Source: Streptomyces sp. H27-C3
GTDB taxonomy: Bacteria > Actinomycetota > Actinomycetes > Streptomycetales > Streptomycetaceae
Length of the DNA: 64,000 nucleotides
Direction of reading: 5' to 3'
NCBI RefSeq assembly: GCF_030063415.1
Contig: NZ_JASITA010000004.1
Location: forward strand, 126,975-190,974
This document shows, in pieces, positions 24,384 to 35,661 of the stretch. Below the pieces are notes generated by a model, which ran no database searches, was not told the DNA's origin, and worked only from the letters and a program-made list of their open reading frames with translations. The translations under genes and the position numbers were made by a program. Positions within the stretch are counted from its first letter, which is position 1. The number at the start of each line of letters is the position of its first letter.

Positions 24384-25694
24384 ATGAGTTCGAACAGTGC
24401 GGCCGTTCCACACAAGAACGTGCCGGAGAAGAAGTGGTGGAACGGTCTCTTCCAGGGCCTGCAGAAGATGGGGCGCAGTCTTCAGCTCCCCATCGCCGTC
24501 CTCCCGGCGGCGGGCATCCTCAACCGGCTCGGTCAGCCGGACGTGTTCGGTGACGAGGGCCTGGGCTGGACGAACATCGCCAAGGTCATGGCGGGTGCGG
24601 GCAGTGCGCTGCTCGACTCGTCGCTGGGGCTGCCGCTGCTGTTCGCGGTGGGTGTGGCGATCGGCATGGCCAAGAAGTCGGACGGCTCGACCGCGCTCGC
24701 GGCGGTGGCCGGTTTCCTCGTCTACTACTCGGTACTGCACCAGTTCCCGGTGGCCTGCCCGTCGGGTTCGACGACGGTCACGGGTGGCTGCCTGGCCGGG
24801 GAGGCCTTCACAGCGGCGACGTACCAGAATCCGGGCGTCTTCGGCGGCATTGTCATGGGCCTGCTGTCGGCGTGGTTCTGGCAGCGCTATCACCGCGTGA
24901 AGCTGGTGGACTGGCTGGGCTTCTTCAACGGCCGCCGCCTCGTCCCGATCATCATGGCGTTCGTGGCGATCGCGTTCGCGGCGATCTGCCTGTGGGTGTG
25001 GCCGCCGATCGGTGACGGGCTCACGAGCTTCAGCAAGTGGCTGGTGGATCTGGGTGCGAGTGGTTCGGGCATCTTCGGTGTCGCGAACCGTGCGCTGCTG
25101 GTGATCGGTCTGCACCAGTTCCTGAACGTCTTCGTGTGGTTCCAGTTCGGCGACTTCACGAAGGCCGACGGCACCGTCGTGCACGGTGACATCAACCGGT
25201 TCCTGGCGGGTGACCCGACGGCGGGCCAGTTCACCACGGGCTTCTTCCCGATCATGATGTTCGCGCTGCCGGCCGCCGCGCTGGCCATCACGCACTGCGC
25301 GAAGCCGCATCGCCGGAAGGCGGTGGGCGGTCTGATGCTGTCGGTCGGTCTGACGTCGTTCGTCACGGGCATCACCGAGCCGATCGAGTACTCGTTCCTC
25401 TTCATCGCGCCGCTCCTGTACGCGATCCACGCACTGCTGACGGGTGTCTCGATGTTCGTGACGTGGGAGCTGGGCGTGAAGGACGGCTTCAGCTTCTCGG
25501 CCGGGTTGATCGACTACGTCATCAACTGGGGCCTGGCGACCAAACCATGGCTGATCATTCCGATCGGCCTCGGCTTCGCGGTGATCTATTACGCGCTCTT
25601 CCGGTTCGCGATCACGAAGTTCAACCTGCCGACTCCGGGCCGGGAGCCCGAGGAGCTGGAAGAGGAAATCGAACGGGAGAACACAAAGGCATAA
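24384..25694 (+). CDS. nagE1: PTS EIIC component (NagE1-like)
   Basis: A 436-residue EIIC permease of the glucose/GlcNAc family, with PIAVLPAAGILNRLG, GVAIGMAKKSDGSTALAAVAGFLVYY, ANRALLVIGLHQFLNVFVWFQFGDF, FFPIMMFALPAAALAI and the sugar-site motif GITEPIEYSFLF. It lacks its own EIIB domain, which nagF supplies. Compared with its neighbour it carries a Cys-containing insert (FPVACPSGSTTVTGGCLAGEAF) in an outer loop. In S. coelicolor the equivalent gene is not the main GlcNAc route. The ATG at 24384 follows GGGAGGA. Confidence 0.9.
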   Translation: MSSNSAAVPHKNVPEKKWWNGLFQGLQKMGRSLQLPIAVLPAAGILNRLGQPDVFGDEGLGWTNIAKVMAGAGSALLDSSLGLPLLFAVGVAIGMAKKSDGSTALAAVAGFLVYYSVLHQFPVACPSGSTTVTGGCLAGEAFTAATYQNPGVFGGIVMGLLSAWFWQRYHRVKLVDWLGFFNGRRLVPIIMAFVAIAFAAICLWVWPPIGDGLTSFSKWLVDLGASGSGIFGVANRALLVIGLHQFLNVFVWFQFGDFTKADGTVVHGDINRFLAGDPTAGQFTTGFFPIMMFALPAAALAITHCAKPHRRKAVGGLMLSVGLTSFVTGITEPIEYSFLFIAPLLYAIHALLTGVSMFVTWELGVKDGFSFSAGLIDYVINWGLATKPWLIIPIGLGFAVIYYALFRFAITKFNLPTPGREPEELEEEIERENTKA

Positions 25695-25742
25695 CGGCAC
25701 GACAGCCGCCCGACCGACGACAACGGGCCTTCCCGTCCGCAA

Positions 25743-25784
25743 CGCCCAAGGCCCCCGGACCTCACGGTCCGGGGGCCTTGGGCG
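25743..25784 (+). terminator. terminator after nagE1
   Basis: CGCCCAAGGCCCCCGGACC / GGTCCGGGGGCCTTGGGCG, 19-bp perfect arms with a TCAC loop, 48 bp past the nagE1 stop. Confidence 0.85.
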
Positions 25785-25851
25785 TACGTGTGCGGATGTG
25801 TCCCTGAGCACGGAAATCGAGGGTTCCTTATCTGTCCTTCACCGTGCTAAA

Positions 25852-25884
25852 ACAGGTCTACACCACTGAGTGGTGTAGACCACG
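25852..25884 (+). promoter_or_regulatory. two adjacent DasR operators upstream of nagE2
   Basis: ACAGGTCTACACCACT (25852-25867) and AGTGGTGTAGACCACG (25869-25884) are two dre-like 16-mers one base apart, in mirror orientation. They lie about 85-115 bp before the nagE2 start. The double site would give tight repression by DasR. Confidence 0.85.
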
Positions 25885-25968
25885 TGGCCTTCGGCCACGT
25901 ACCCCCGAAGACGCCGCCGTCCCCCTTTTCCATGTCCCCTGGCGGCGCCTTGCCCCATGGAGGAACTG

Positions 25969-27234
<1,266 letters not shown>

Positions 27235-27253
27235 GCCTCCGGCTCAGCTGTCA

Positions 27254-27301
27254 AAGCCGAAGCCCTTGAGCCTCCGTCCGGAGGCTCAAGGGCTTCGGCT
27301 T
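27254..27301. terminator. strong bidirectional terminator
   Basis: AAGCCGAAGCCCTTGAGCCTCC pairs with GGAGGCTCAAGGGCTTCGGCTT, over 20 bp of perfect stem with a 4-base loop, then TTT. It lies between convergent nagE2 and the MBL gene. Confidence 0.9.
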
Positions 27302-27320
27302 TTCGCGTGCTCGGCTTGCG

Positions 27321-28073
27321 TCAGACCTCGTACTCCGCGCCCGCGGCGGCGAGTTCCACCGGGCCGTCGTACACCGCGCGGGCGTCCGCGAGGTTGACCT
27401 CGGCGTTCGTCCACGGCGGGATGTGTGTGAGGACAAGTCGGCCCGCGCCCGCGCGGGCCGCGTGCGCGCCCGCCTCCCTGCCGTTGAGGTGCAGGTCGGC
27501 GATGTCCTCCTTGCCGTACGTGAAGGACGCCTCGCAGAGGAACAGGTCGGCGCCCCCGGCGAGTTCGTCCAGGGCCGTGCAGACGCCCGTGTCGCCGGAG
27601 TACGTGAGGGTCCTGCCGCCGTGCTCGATACGGATGCCGTACGTCTCGACCGGGTGGCAGACCTTCTCCGTACGCACCGAGAAGGGGCCGACGTCGAAGG
27701 AGCCGGACTTCAGCGTGTGGAAGTCGAAGACCTCGCTCATCGACTTCTCGCTGGGGGTGTCGGCGTACGCCGTGGTCAGGCGCTGCTCGGTGCCCTCCGG
27801 TCCGTACACCGGGATCGACGGAGGGCGACCGCCCTCGTGCCGGTAGTAGCGCGCGACGAAATAGCCGCACATGTCGATGCAGTGGTCCGCGTGGAGATGG
27901 CTGAGGAAGACGGCGTCGATGTCGTAGAGACCGACGTGGCGCTGCAGCTCGCCGAGGGCGCCGTTGCCCAGGTCGAGAAGCAGCCGGAAGCCGTCGGCCT
28001 CGACGAGGTAGCTCGAGCAGGCCGATTCCGCGGACGGGAACGACCCCGAGCAGCCGACGACGGTGAGCTTCAT
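27321..28073 (-). CDS. MBL-fold hydrolase (Rv1339-like, possible cAMP phosphodiesterase)
   Basis: A 250-residue metallo-beta-lactamase-fold enzyme with zinc motif SHLHADHCID (H59, H61, D63, H64), a later YSGDTG (Asp) and LTHIPPW. It starts MKLTVVGCSGSFPS, the form shared with RNase Z-like and Rv1339-type proteins. The M. tuberculosis Rv1339, at the same place in this conserved gene order, has been reported to degrade cAMP; applying that here is inference. The ATG at 28073 is the only fitting start. Confidence 0.85.
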   Translation of the reverse strand: MKLTVVGCSGSFPSAESACSSYLVEADGFRLLLDLGNGALGELQRHVGLYDIDAVFLSHLHADHCIDMCGYFVARYYRHEGGRPPSIPVYGPEGTEQRLTTAYADTPSEKSMSEVFDFHTLKSGSFDVGPFSVRTEKVCHPVETYGIRIEHGGRTLTYSGDTGVCTALDELAGGADLFLCEASFTYGKEDIADLHLNGREAGAHAARAGAGRLVLTHIPPWTNAEVNLADARAVYDGPVELAAAGAEYEV

Positions 28074-28248
28074 GGAGCGTGAACCTCCGTGACAAGAGAC
28101 GGGGAGGGTTCGTGCGGGTTCGTCGAGCGTAAGGCGCGAAAGACCTGGTCGCTCCTCGATGACCGTCCGTTGTGGGGGAACTCACCTGCGCTGTCACCGG
28201 TTCGGGCGAGGCGCGCGATTCGGGCCGCGCGCCGGTACGGTCGGGGGT

Positions 28249-28710
28249 ATGAACACGTCCTGGTGGCTGGCGCTGGTCGCCGTCGTGGTGATCGCGCTGG
28301 TCGCGGCGCTGGCCGACGGCTGGAAACGCGGGCGTCGTCCCGGCGGGCGCACGCGGCCCCCTGCGCGCCCCCGGGGACCACGCCGGAAGACGGGCGGGCG
28401 CAGTCCGCAACCCGGGGAGATCTGGTGGGCCGATGTGCCCTTCGAGGACGGTCCCGGCTCGAAGGACCGGCCCTGTCTCGTGCTCTCCCTGCGGGGCGGG
28501 AACGCGCTCGTCGCGAAGATCACCAGCAAGCACCATGAGGAGCGGCCCGGGGTGATCGCGTTGCCGCAGGGTGCGGTGGGTGATGCGAACGGGCGACGCA
28601 GCTTCCTGGAGACGGATGAGCTGCGGGATGTCGCCGTGCGGGAGTTCCGGCGGCGGGTGGGCGTGGCGGACCCGGTGGTGTGGGCGCGGGTCCGGCATCT
28701 GGCTCGCTGA
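28249..28710 (+). CDS. membrane-anchored PemK/MazF-like protein
   Basis: A 153-residue protein. An N-terminal membrane helix (WWLALVAVVVIALVAALADGW) and a basic Arg/Pro/Gly linker precede a PemK/MazF-like domain: PQPGEIWWADVPFEDGPGSKDRPCLVLS, then GNALVAKITSKH and a C-terminal REFRRRVGVADPVVWARVRHL. MazF-type toxins are soluble ribosome-dependent RNases; here the membrane tether and the lack of an antitoxin gene argue for another role. The ATG at 28249 has GGGGG just upstream; an upstream in-frame GTG/ATG region is unlikely to be coding. Confidence 0.72.
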   Translation: MNTSWWLALVAVVVIALVAALADGWKRGRRPGGRTRPPARPRGPRRKTGGRSPQPGEIWWADVPFEDGPGSKDRPCLVLSLRGGNALVAKITSKHHEERPGVIALPQGAVGDANGRRSFLETDELRDVAVREFRRRVGVADPVVWARVRHLAR

Positions 28711-29037
28711 GCGGGTGCGCGGCTGAGCGGGTGCGCGGCGGTGCGCGGCTGAACGAGGTGCCGGGCTGAACGGGGGTGCCGCTGCGCGGAGCTGTCCCCT
28801 GCCCGCCCCTTCCCGAAACTGGGGGCAAGCCACCAGACCCCCGGACGCCCTGCGGGCGTGTCCTCAAACGCCGGACGGGCTGACTATGCGCCGTGTCCGG
28901 GAAACTTTCAGCCCGTCCGGCGATTGAGGACCGGGGTCTGGGGCGGAGCCCCCACGCGGCGGCAGCCGCGAAGTGTCACAGCCGGGAAGGGGCGGGGTGG
29001 GGAACAGCGCCGCAGGCGGCCCCGGCCCGGACCCGTG
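28711..29037. repeat. dispersed Streptomyces intergenic palindrome (copy 1)
   Basis: No gene. After a short GAGCGGGTGCGCGGCT direct repeat (28708-28745) comes a long inverted element: the arm TCCTCAAACGCCGGACGGGC (28861-28880) pairs with GCCCGTCCGGCGATTGAGGA (28911-28930), flanked by CAGACCCCCGGA and CCGGGGTCTG. The same unit (ACGCCGGACAGGCTGA with CCCAGACCCCGG) recurs at 49.2 kb. This palindrome type is widespread in Streptomyces intergenic regions. Confidence 0.7.
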
Positions 29038-30501
<1,464 letters not shown>

Positions 30502-30502
30502 T

Positions 30503-30508
30503 CATCGT
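30503..30508 (-). promoter_or_regulatory. -10 element for a leaderless cys transcript
   Basis: TACGAT on the minus strand, 5 bases upstream of the leader-peptide ATG. If used, transcription starts at or near the A of ATG. No good -35 was seen. Confidence 0.45.
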
Positions 30509-30541
30509 ATCGATTCCCGGTCCGGGTTCTGGAATGTGGTC

Positions 30542-31351
30542 TCACATCGTGGTCGAATGGTGTTCGACAGGTGGATGGGCCTGGGTCGACGGCAGGTAGA
30601 CGACCGTCGGGGCGCCGGTCGCGGGGTGGATGCTGACCTCGGCCGATACGCCGTAAACGGTGTGCAGGAGGTCGGCGGTGAGGACCTCTTTGGGCGTGCC
30701 CGATGCGACGATCCGGCCGGCCGCGAGGACGTAGATGCGGTCGCAGTAGTACGCCGCGAGGTTCAGGTCGTGCAGGGCCAGGAGGTTGGTGGTGCCCAAT
30801 TCCCGGACCAGGCTGAGGATTTCCAGCTGGTAGCGGATGTCGAGGTGGTTGGTCGGCTCGTCGAGGACAACGAGCGACGGCTGCTGGACGAGGGCCCGCG
30901 CCATCAGGGCCCGCTGGCGTTCGCCGCCCGACAGGGAGGCGAAGCCCCGTTCGGCGAGGTCCGCGATGCCGACCCGGGCGAGAGAGGACCGTACGAGCTC
31001 CGCGTCGGTCTCGGTGTCCGCCTCCCAGAAGCGTTTGTGCGGGGAGCGGCCCATGGCGACGACCTCGCGGGTGGTCAGCTCGAAGCCCGCCTGGCCGTCC
31101 TGCGGGACCGTCGCGATACGCCGGGCGCGGGCCTTCACCCCCATGGTGTGCAGGTCGTCGCCGTCCAGCAGGACCCGGCCGTGGGTGGGGGCCAGCGACC
31201 CGTACACGCAGCGCAGCAGGGTCGTCTTGCCGCTGCCGTTGGGGCCGACCAGGCCGACGGTCTCGCCGTGCGCGGCCGTCAGGTCCACGTCGTCGACGAG
31301 GTGGTGGCCCCCGATTCCGTAACTGAGCCCCTCAGTGCGCAGCTCGGTCAT
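30542..31351 (-). CDS. btuD: ABC transporter ATPase, corrinoid uptake (BtuD)
   Basis: A 269-residue ATPase of the iron-siderophore/cobalamin importer class: Walker A GPNGSGKTT, LSGGERQRALMARALV, Walker B LVVLDEPTNHLD and H-loop ALHDLN. It energises the BtuC permease. ATGA overlap with btuC (31348-31351) shows coupling. The assignment to B12 rather than siderophore rests on the cobalamin riboswitch heading the operon. Confidence 0.85.
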   Translation of the reverse strand: MTELRTEGLSYGIGGHHLVDDVDLTAAHGETVGLVGPNGSGKTTLLRCVYGSLAPTHGRVLLDGDDLHTMGVKARARRIATVPQDGQAGFELTTREVVAMGRSPHKRFWEADTETDAELVRSSLARVGIADLAERGFASLSGGERQRALMARALVQQPSLVVLDEPTNHLDIRYQLEILSLVRELGTTNLLALHDLNLAAYYCDRIYVLAAGRIVASGTPKEVLTADLLHTVYGVSAEVSIHPATGAPTVVYLPSTQAHPPVEHHSTTM

Positions 31352-32388
31352 GCGGGGGCTCCTTCGGGGCGGCGGCGCAGCATCCACAGGAAGAACGGGC
31401 CGCCGGTCAGCGCGGTCAGTACGCCGACGGGGATGTCCTGGGGCGCCGCGACGGTACGGGCGGCCAGGTCGGCCACGACCAGGAAGACGGCCCCGGCGAG
31501 TGCGGTGACGGGCAGCAGTCTGCGGTGTCCGGCGCCGACGACCATGCGGGCGGCGTGCGGGACCATCAGGCCGACGAAGCCGATCGCGCCGCTGAAGGCG
31601 ACGAGTACGCCGGTGAGCAGCGAGGCAAGGACGAAGACCGCGGCGCGGAAGCGGCCGGTGTCCAGGCCCAGGACGGTGGCACCCTCCTCCCCCACCAGGA
31701 GCAGGTCGAGCGGGCGGGCGACGCCGAGGAGCAGGGCCATACCCGCGATGAGGACGATCGTGGGCAGTGCGAGCTGGTCCCAGCGGGCGCTGCCGAGGCC
31801 ACCGAGGGTCCAGTAGAGGATTTCCTTGAGGTGGTCGGCGCGGGCCGAGGTGACCATGAGGAGGCTGGTCAGCGCGGACAGGATGTAGGAGACGGCGACC
31901 CCGGCGAGGACGAGCCTGCCGGTCGTCAGGGTGCCGCCGGTGCGGGCCAGCGCGTACACAACGACGAGTGAGGCGAGCGCCCCGGCGAAGGCCGCCAGCG
32001 GGATGGTGACGGTGGTGGCGACGCCCGCGCCGATGCCGAGCACGATGACGGCGACCGCGCCCACGGAGGCCCCGGAGGAGACGCCGAGGAGGAACGGGTC
32101 GGCGAGCTGGTTGCGTACGAGGGCCTGCAGCACGGTGCCGATGACGGCGAGCCCTGCGCCGACGACCGCGCCGAGCAGGACGCGCGGCAGCCGGACGTCG
32201 AGGACGATCGTGCGGTACGGGCCGGGGTCCGCGCCGCCGGTGACGATCTCCAGGACTCGGTCGGCGGGGATCCGTACCGAGCCCAGCGCGAGGCCCGCGA
32301 CCGTCGCCAGGGCGAGGGCCGCGGCGAGGCCGGCGAGTACCAGGCCGTAGCGCAGCCGCCCGCGCGCGGCGGGGGTCTTGCAGGGCAC
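31348..32388 (-). CDS. btuC: FecCD/BtuC-type ABC permease
   Basis: A 346-residue membrane protein with about ten segments and the family motifs RLPRVLLGAVVGAGLAVIGTVLQALVRNQLADPFLLGVSSGASVGA and GAIGFVGLMVPHAARM. Forms the dimeric channel with BtuD. Starts 5 bp after the substrate-binding gene's stop and overlaps btuD by 4 bp. Confidence 0.88.
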   Translation of the reverse strand: MPCKTPAARGRLRYGLVLAGLAAALALATVAGLALGSVRIPADRVLEIVTGGADPGPYRTIVLDVRLPRVLLGAVVGAGLAVIGTVLQALVRNQLADPFLLGVSSGASVGAVAVIVLGIGAGVATTVTIPLAAFAGALASLVVVYALARTGGTLTTGRLVLAGVAVSYILSALTSLLMVTSARADHLKEILYWTLGGLGSARWDQLALPTIVLIAGMALLLGVARPLDLLLVGEEGATVLGLDTGRFRAAVFVLASLLTGVLVAFSGAIGFVGLMVPHAARMVVGAGHRRLLPVTALAGAVFLVVADLAARTVAAPQDIPVGVLTALTGGPFFLWMLRRRPEGAPA

Positions 32389-32393
32389 GGGCG

Positions 32394-33386
32394 CTACTTC
32401 TTCAGGTCCGGGTGCAGCTGTTGGGCCAGTTTCTCGATGGCGGCGGGGACGCGGACGCCGAGGACCATGTCGGAGAGCGGCACCACGGCGAAGCGCTTGT
32501 TCCTGATGGCGGGGACGTCGGCGAGCGCCGGATCCTCCAGGAGCCGCTTCTTCTTCTGGGCGACGGTGGTGGCGCCGTAGTCGTAGATGACGATGGCCTG
32601 GGGCTTGCGGTCGACGACGTTCTCCCAGGAGGCGTCACCGAAGGACTTGTTGAGGTCGCCGAAGACGTTGGCGCCGCCGGACCTGCTGATGATCTCGTTG
32701 CCGATGCCCTTGCCGCCTGCGGTGAAGGCGGTCTTGTCGCCGCTGTCGTAGATGAAGACGGAGACCGGGTCGAGGTCCTTGAGCTTCTTGGCGGTGGCGG
32801 CGTCGGTGGCCTTGGCCTCGGTGATCCAGCGCTCGGCACGGTCGCCGACGCCGAAGGTGCGGCCGGTCTCGCGGACCTCGGTGTAGAGATCGTCCAGGGT
32901 GGCTTTGCCCTTGTCGCAGTTCTCCACGTTGAGGCGCGACTCGATGCCGGACTTCTTGAGGGCCTCGCGACTGCGGCCGTCGCTCGCCGTGAACGCGGAC
33001 GCGTAGCCGCCGTAGACGAAGTCGGGGTCGGCGGCGAGCAGCTTCTCGTACGAGGGGTACTCCTTGGCCACCACCGGGGTGGCCTCGTACGCCTGCTCGT
33101 ACTCGGGGAGCACCTCGTCGTCGAGGTACGCGGTCCCGGCGAGGGACTTCGCGAGACCGAGCTCCAGCATCACCTCGGTGACGTGCTGGTTCATGGTGAC
33201 GGCGCGCTTGGGGGGCGCCTGGAAGGTGGTCTTCACGCCGCAGTTGGTAACGGTGTACGGGAAGCCCGCACCCGCCTTGGCCGCGGGCTTCGCCTCCGGG
33301 GTGGAACTGCAGGCGGTGAGCGGGAGCAGGGCTGCGGCGGCGGTTATGAGCGCGGCGATGTTGCGGGTACGCGGGGGCCAGGACAT
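32394..33386 (-). CDS. btuF: substrate-binding lipoprotein (BtuF-like)
   Basis: A 330-residue lipoprotein: signal peptide ending in LLPLTACSS (lipobox LTAC), then a Fe/B12 periplasmic-binding fold (RAVTMNQHVTEVMLELGLAKSLAGTAY, LLAADPDFVYGG, PQAIVIYDYGATT, NKRFAVVPLSDMVLGVRVPAAIEKLA). First gene of the btuFCD operon, under the cobalamin riboswitch. The fold alone would also fit siderophores. Confidence 0.82.
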   Translation of the reverse strand: MSWPPRTRNIAALITAAAALLPLTACSSTPEAKPAAKAGAGFPYTVTNCGVKTTFQAPPKRAVTMNQHVTEVMLELGLAKSLAGTAYLDDEVLPEYEQAYEATPVVAKEYPSYEKLLAADPDFVYGGYASAFTASDGRSREALKKSGIESRLNVENCDKGKATLDDLYTEVRETGRTFGVGDRAERWITEAKATDAATAKKLKDLDPVSVFIYDSGDKTAFTAGGKGIGNEIISRSGGANVFGDLNKSFGDASWENVVDRKPQAIVIYDYGATTVAQKKKRLLEDPALADVPAIRNKRFAVVPLSDMVLGVRVPAAIEKLAQQLHPDLKK

Positions 33387-33437
33387 GACGGTGTGCCTCC
33401 TCCGGGGGATTTCCTCGTCCCCTGGTCGGTGGTGCGG

Positions 33438-33560
33438 AAGGCGGCAGCTCAGTTCCTGGCTTCCAGGCGTTTCGCCTGGTCACAGTGGCGGGACCGTGCC
33501 GGATTCGCACCGGCTTCCTGGGCCTGCCGCCCGGGTCGGGCACAGTGTCTCACCCGGTTG
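33438..33560 (-). promoter_or_regulatory. cobalamin riboswitch
   Basis: On the minus strand the RNA reads GGAAGCCGGTGCGAATCCGG, then CACGGTCCCGCCACTGTGACC, a short hairpin (AGGCG/CGCCT), GAAGCCAGGAACTGAGCTGCC. These are the conserved core and B12 box (GCCAGGA...CTGCC) of the adenosylcobalamin riboswitch. It ends about 50 bp before btuF; B12 should switch off uptake. Confidence 0.92.
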
Positions 33561-33721
33561 GGGCTCGGCCGCACGGACCCGGCCCGGGTCTGTGCGGCCG
33601 AGCCCTGTCCGGCCCGCGGCTGCCCGGTCCTGGTGGGTGCGGGCGCGTGGGCGGGGCGCGGTGACCCCGTCGGCGTACGCCGCGCGCTTCCGCAGCACGG
33701 ACCCGGGGGCCGGTTCCCTGT

Positions 33722-34138
33722 TCAGCTCTCGATCGTGACGTCTTCCTCCGTGATCACGCCGTCCACGATGCGGAACGAGCGGAACTGGAAGGGACCCTCG
33801 TCGTCGGTGTCGGCGGTGGAGACCAGGACGTAGTGGGCGCCGGGCTCGTTGGCGTACGAGATGTCCGTACGGGACGGGTAGGCCTCGGTCGCGGTGTGCG
33901 AGTGGTAGATGATCACGGGCTCCTCGTCCCGGTCGTCCATCTCGCGGTACAGCTTCAGCAGGTCACCCGAGTCGAACTCGTAGAACGTGGGCGAGCGCGC
34001 GGCGTTCAGCATCGGAACGAACCGCTCGGGGCGGCCCGCGCCCTCGGGGCCTGCGACCACGCCGCAGGCCTCGTCGGGGTGGTCGGCGCGGGCGTGCGCG
34101 ACGATCTGGTCGTGCAGGGCCTGGGAAAGGGTCAGCAT
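33722..34138 (-). CDS. mec: JAMM metalloprotease Mec (CysO-processing)
   Basis: A 138-residue JAB/MPN zinc protease. JAMM ligands: E23, H79-S-H81, S89 and D92 (HSHTATEAYPSRTD). In M. tuberculosis Mec releases cysteine from the CysO-Cys adduct; it may also trim the GGMV tail of CysO. In that species mec, cysO and cysM are contiguous, while here btuFCD lies between. The ATG at 34138 is the family start. Confidence 0.9.
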   Translation of the reverse strand: MLTLSQALHDQIVAHARADHPDEACGVVAGPEGAGRPERFVPMLNAARSPTFYEFDSGDLLKLYREMDDRDEEPVIIYHSHTATEAYPSRTDISYANEPGAHYVLVSTADTDDEGPFQFRSFRIVDGVITEEDVTIES

Positions 34139-34155
34139 GGGCCCAGGATAAGCAA

Positions 34156-34196
34156 AGGGTCCCGCCCGTACCGAGGAGTGGTACGGGCGGGACCCT
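34156..34196. terminator. terminator between permease and mec
   Basis: AGGGTCCCGCCCGTACC / GGTACGGGCGGGACCCT, 17-bp perfect arms with a 7-base loop. It lies between the amino acid permease stop and the mec start and ends the permease transcript. Confidence 0.8.
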
Positions 34197-34227
34197 ATGC
34201 CGGACAGTCGGAGCCGCGGGGCCCCGG

Positions 34228-35661
34228 TCAGCCCTTGCGGGCGAAGTTCTCCGGGTTGCGCTTCTTTATCACCAGGTACGAGACGCCGAGCAGCAGCGCC
34301 CAGACCGGCGCGCAGTAGAGCGAGATCCGCGCGTCCTCGTCGATGGCCATCATGGTGATGACCAAGCCGATGAAGCCGAGGGCGAACCAGCTGGTGTACG
34401 GCGCTCCGGGGGCCTTGAACGTGGACTGCGGCAGCTCGCCGCGGTCGGCCTTGGCCCGGTAGCGGAGCTGGGCGCACAGGATCATGATCCAGGCCCACAT
34501 GCCGGAGATGGTCGCGAAGGAGACGACGTAGTTGAACGCCTCGCCGGGCCACTGGTAGTTGATCCAGACACCGACGAGCATCAGCGCGGCCGAGAAGGTG
34601 GTGCCGACCAGCGGCAGGCCGTTCTTGGTCAGCTTCCTGAAGGCCTTCGGGCCCTGCCCGTTGAGCGCGAGGTCACGCAGCATGCGGCCGGTGGAATACA
34701 TGCCGGAGTTGCAGGACGACAGGGCCGCGGTCAGCACCACGAAGTTCACGATCGCCGCGCCGACGCCGAGGCCCATCTCCTCGAAGGCCTTGACGAACGG
34801 GGAGACGCCCGGCTTGAAGGTGCTCCACGGGACCACCGAAAGGATCATGATGAGCGCGCCGACGTAGAAGACGGCGATGCGCCACGGCACGGTGTTGATG
34901 GCCTTGGGCAGGACGGTCTTGGGGTCCTTGGACTCGCCCGCGGTGACGCCGACGAGTTCGACGGCGAGGAAGGCGAACATGACGATCTGCAGGGTCATCA
35001 GCGTGCCGGTGATGCCTTCGGGGAAGAACCCGCCGTCGTTCCACAGGTTCGCCACGGTCGCGGTGTCACCGGCGTCGGAGAAGCCGATCGTGAGGACACC
35101 GGCGCAGATCAGGATCATGCCGATGATCGCGGTGACCTTGACCATCGAGAACCAGAACTCCAGCTCGCCGAAGAGCTTCACGGAGATCAGGTTCGCGGCG
35201 TACAGGATGACGGTGAAGACCAGTGCGGAGAGCCACTGCGGGATGTCCCACCAGTACGTCATGTAGGTGGCGGCCGCGGTGACCTCGGTGATGCCGGTGA
35301 CGACCCAGAAGAGCCAGTACGTCCAGCCGGTCACGAAGCCGAAGAAGGGGCCGAGGAACTCGCGGGCGTACTCCGAGAAGGAGCCGGCGACGGGGCGGTA
35401 CATGAGCAGCTCGCCGAGCGCCCGCATGATGAAGAAGATCACCAGGCCGGCTATGGCGTACGCCAGGATCAGGCTGGGCCCGGCCCTGTCGATGGCCTTG
35501 CCCGCGCCGAGGAAGAGGCCGGTGCCGATGGCGCCGCCGATCGCGATCATCTGGATCTGGCGGGCCCCCAGCGCTCGCTGGTAGCCCTCGCCCGGCGCGC
35601 CGGGCGCGTCCGCGGCCTCATTGCCGTCGTCGTGTGGCTTGTCGACCTGCACTGAGGTCAT
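34228..35661 (-). CDS. APC-family amino acid permease
   Basis: A 477-residue, 12-helix amino acid transporter (AAT family): GYQRALGARQIQMIAIGGAIGTGLFLGAG, GELLMYRPVAGSFSEYAREFLGPFFGFVTGW, EFWFSMVKVTAIIGMI and SSCNSGMYSTGRML. Resembles AroP/GabP/CycA-type permeases; substrate not determinable. The ATG at 35661 follows a GGAGAAAGG site. A hairpin at 35684-35711 lies in its leader. Confidence 0.9.
   Translation of the reverse strand: MTSVQVDKPHDDGNEAADAPGAPGEGYQRALGARQIQMIAIGGAIGTGLFLGAGKAIDRAGPSLILAYAIAGLVIFFIMRALGELLMYRPVAGSFSEYAREFLGPFFGFVTGWTYWLFWVVTGITEVTAAATYMTYWWDIPQWLSALVFTVILYAANLISVKLFGELEFWFSMVKVTAIIGMILICAGVLTIGFSDAGDTATVANLWNDGGFFPEGITGTLMTLQIVMFAFLAVELVGVTAGESKDPKTVLPKAINTVPWRIAVFYVGALIMILSVVPWSTFKPGVSPFVKAFEEMGLGVGAAIVNFVVLTAALSSCNSGMYSTGRMLRDLALNGQGPKAFRKLTKNGLPLVGTTFSAALMLVGVWINYQWPGEAFNYVVSFATISGMWAWIMILCAQLRYRAKADRGELPQSTFKAPGAPYTSWFALGFIGLVITMMAIDEDARISLYCAPVWALLLGVSYLVIKKRNPENFARKG

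Noticed and set aside
33600..33720. Hairpin-rich stretch upstream of the cobalamin riboswitch read as a separate RNA gene
   Set aside because: Repeated GGCCGAGCC/CGGCCCGGG pairing is likely general GC-rich structure; no tRNA or known RNA fold.
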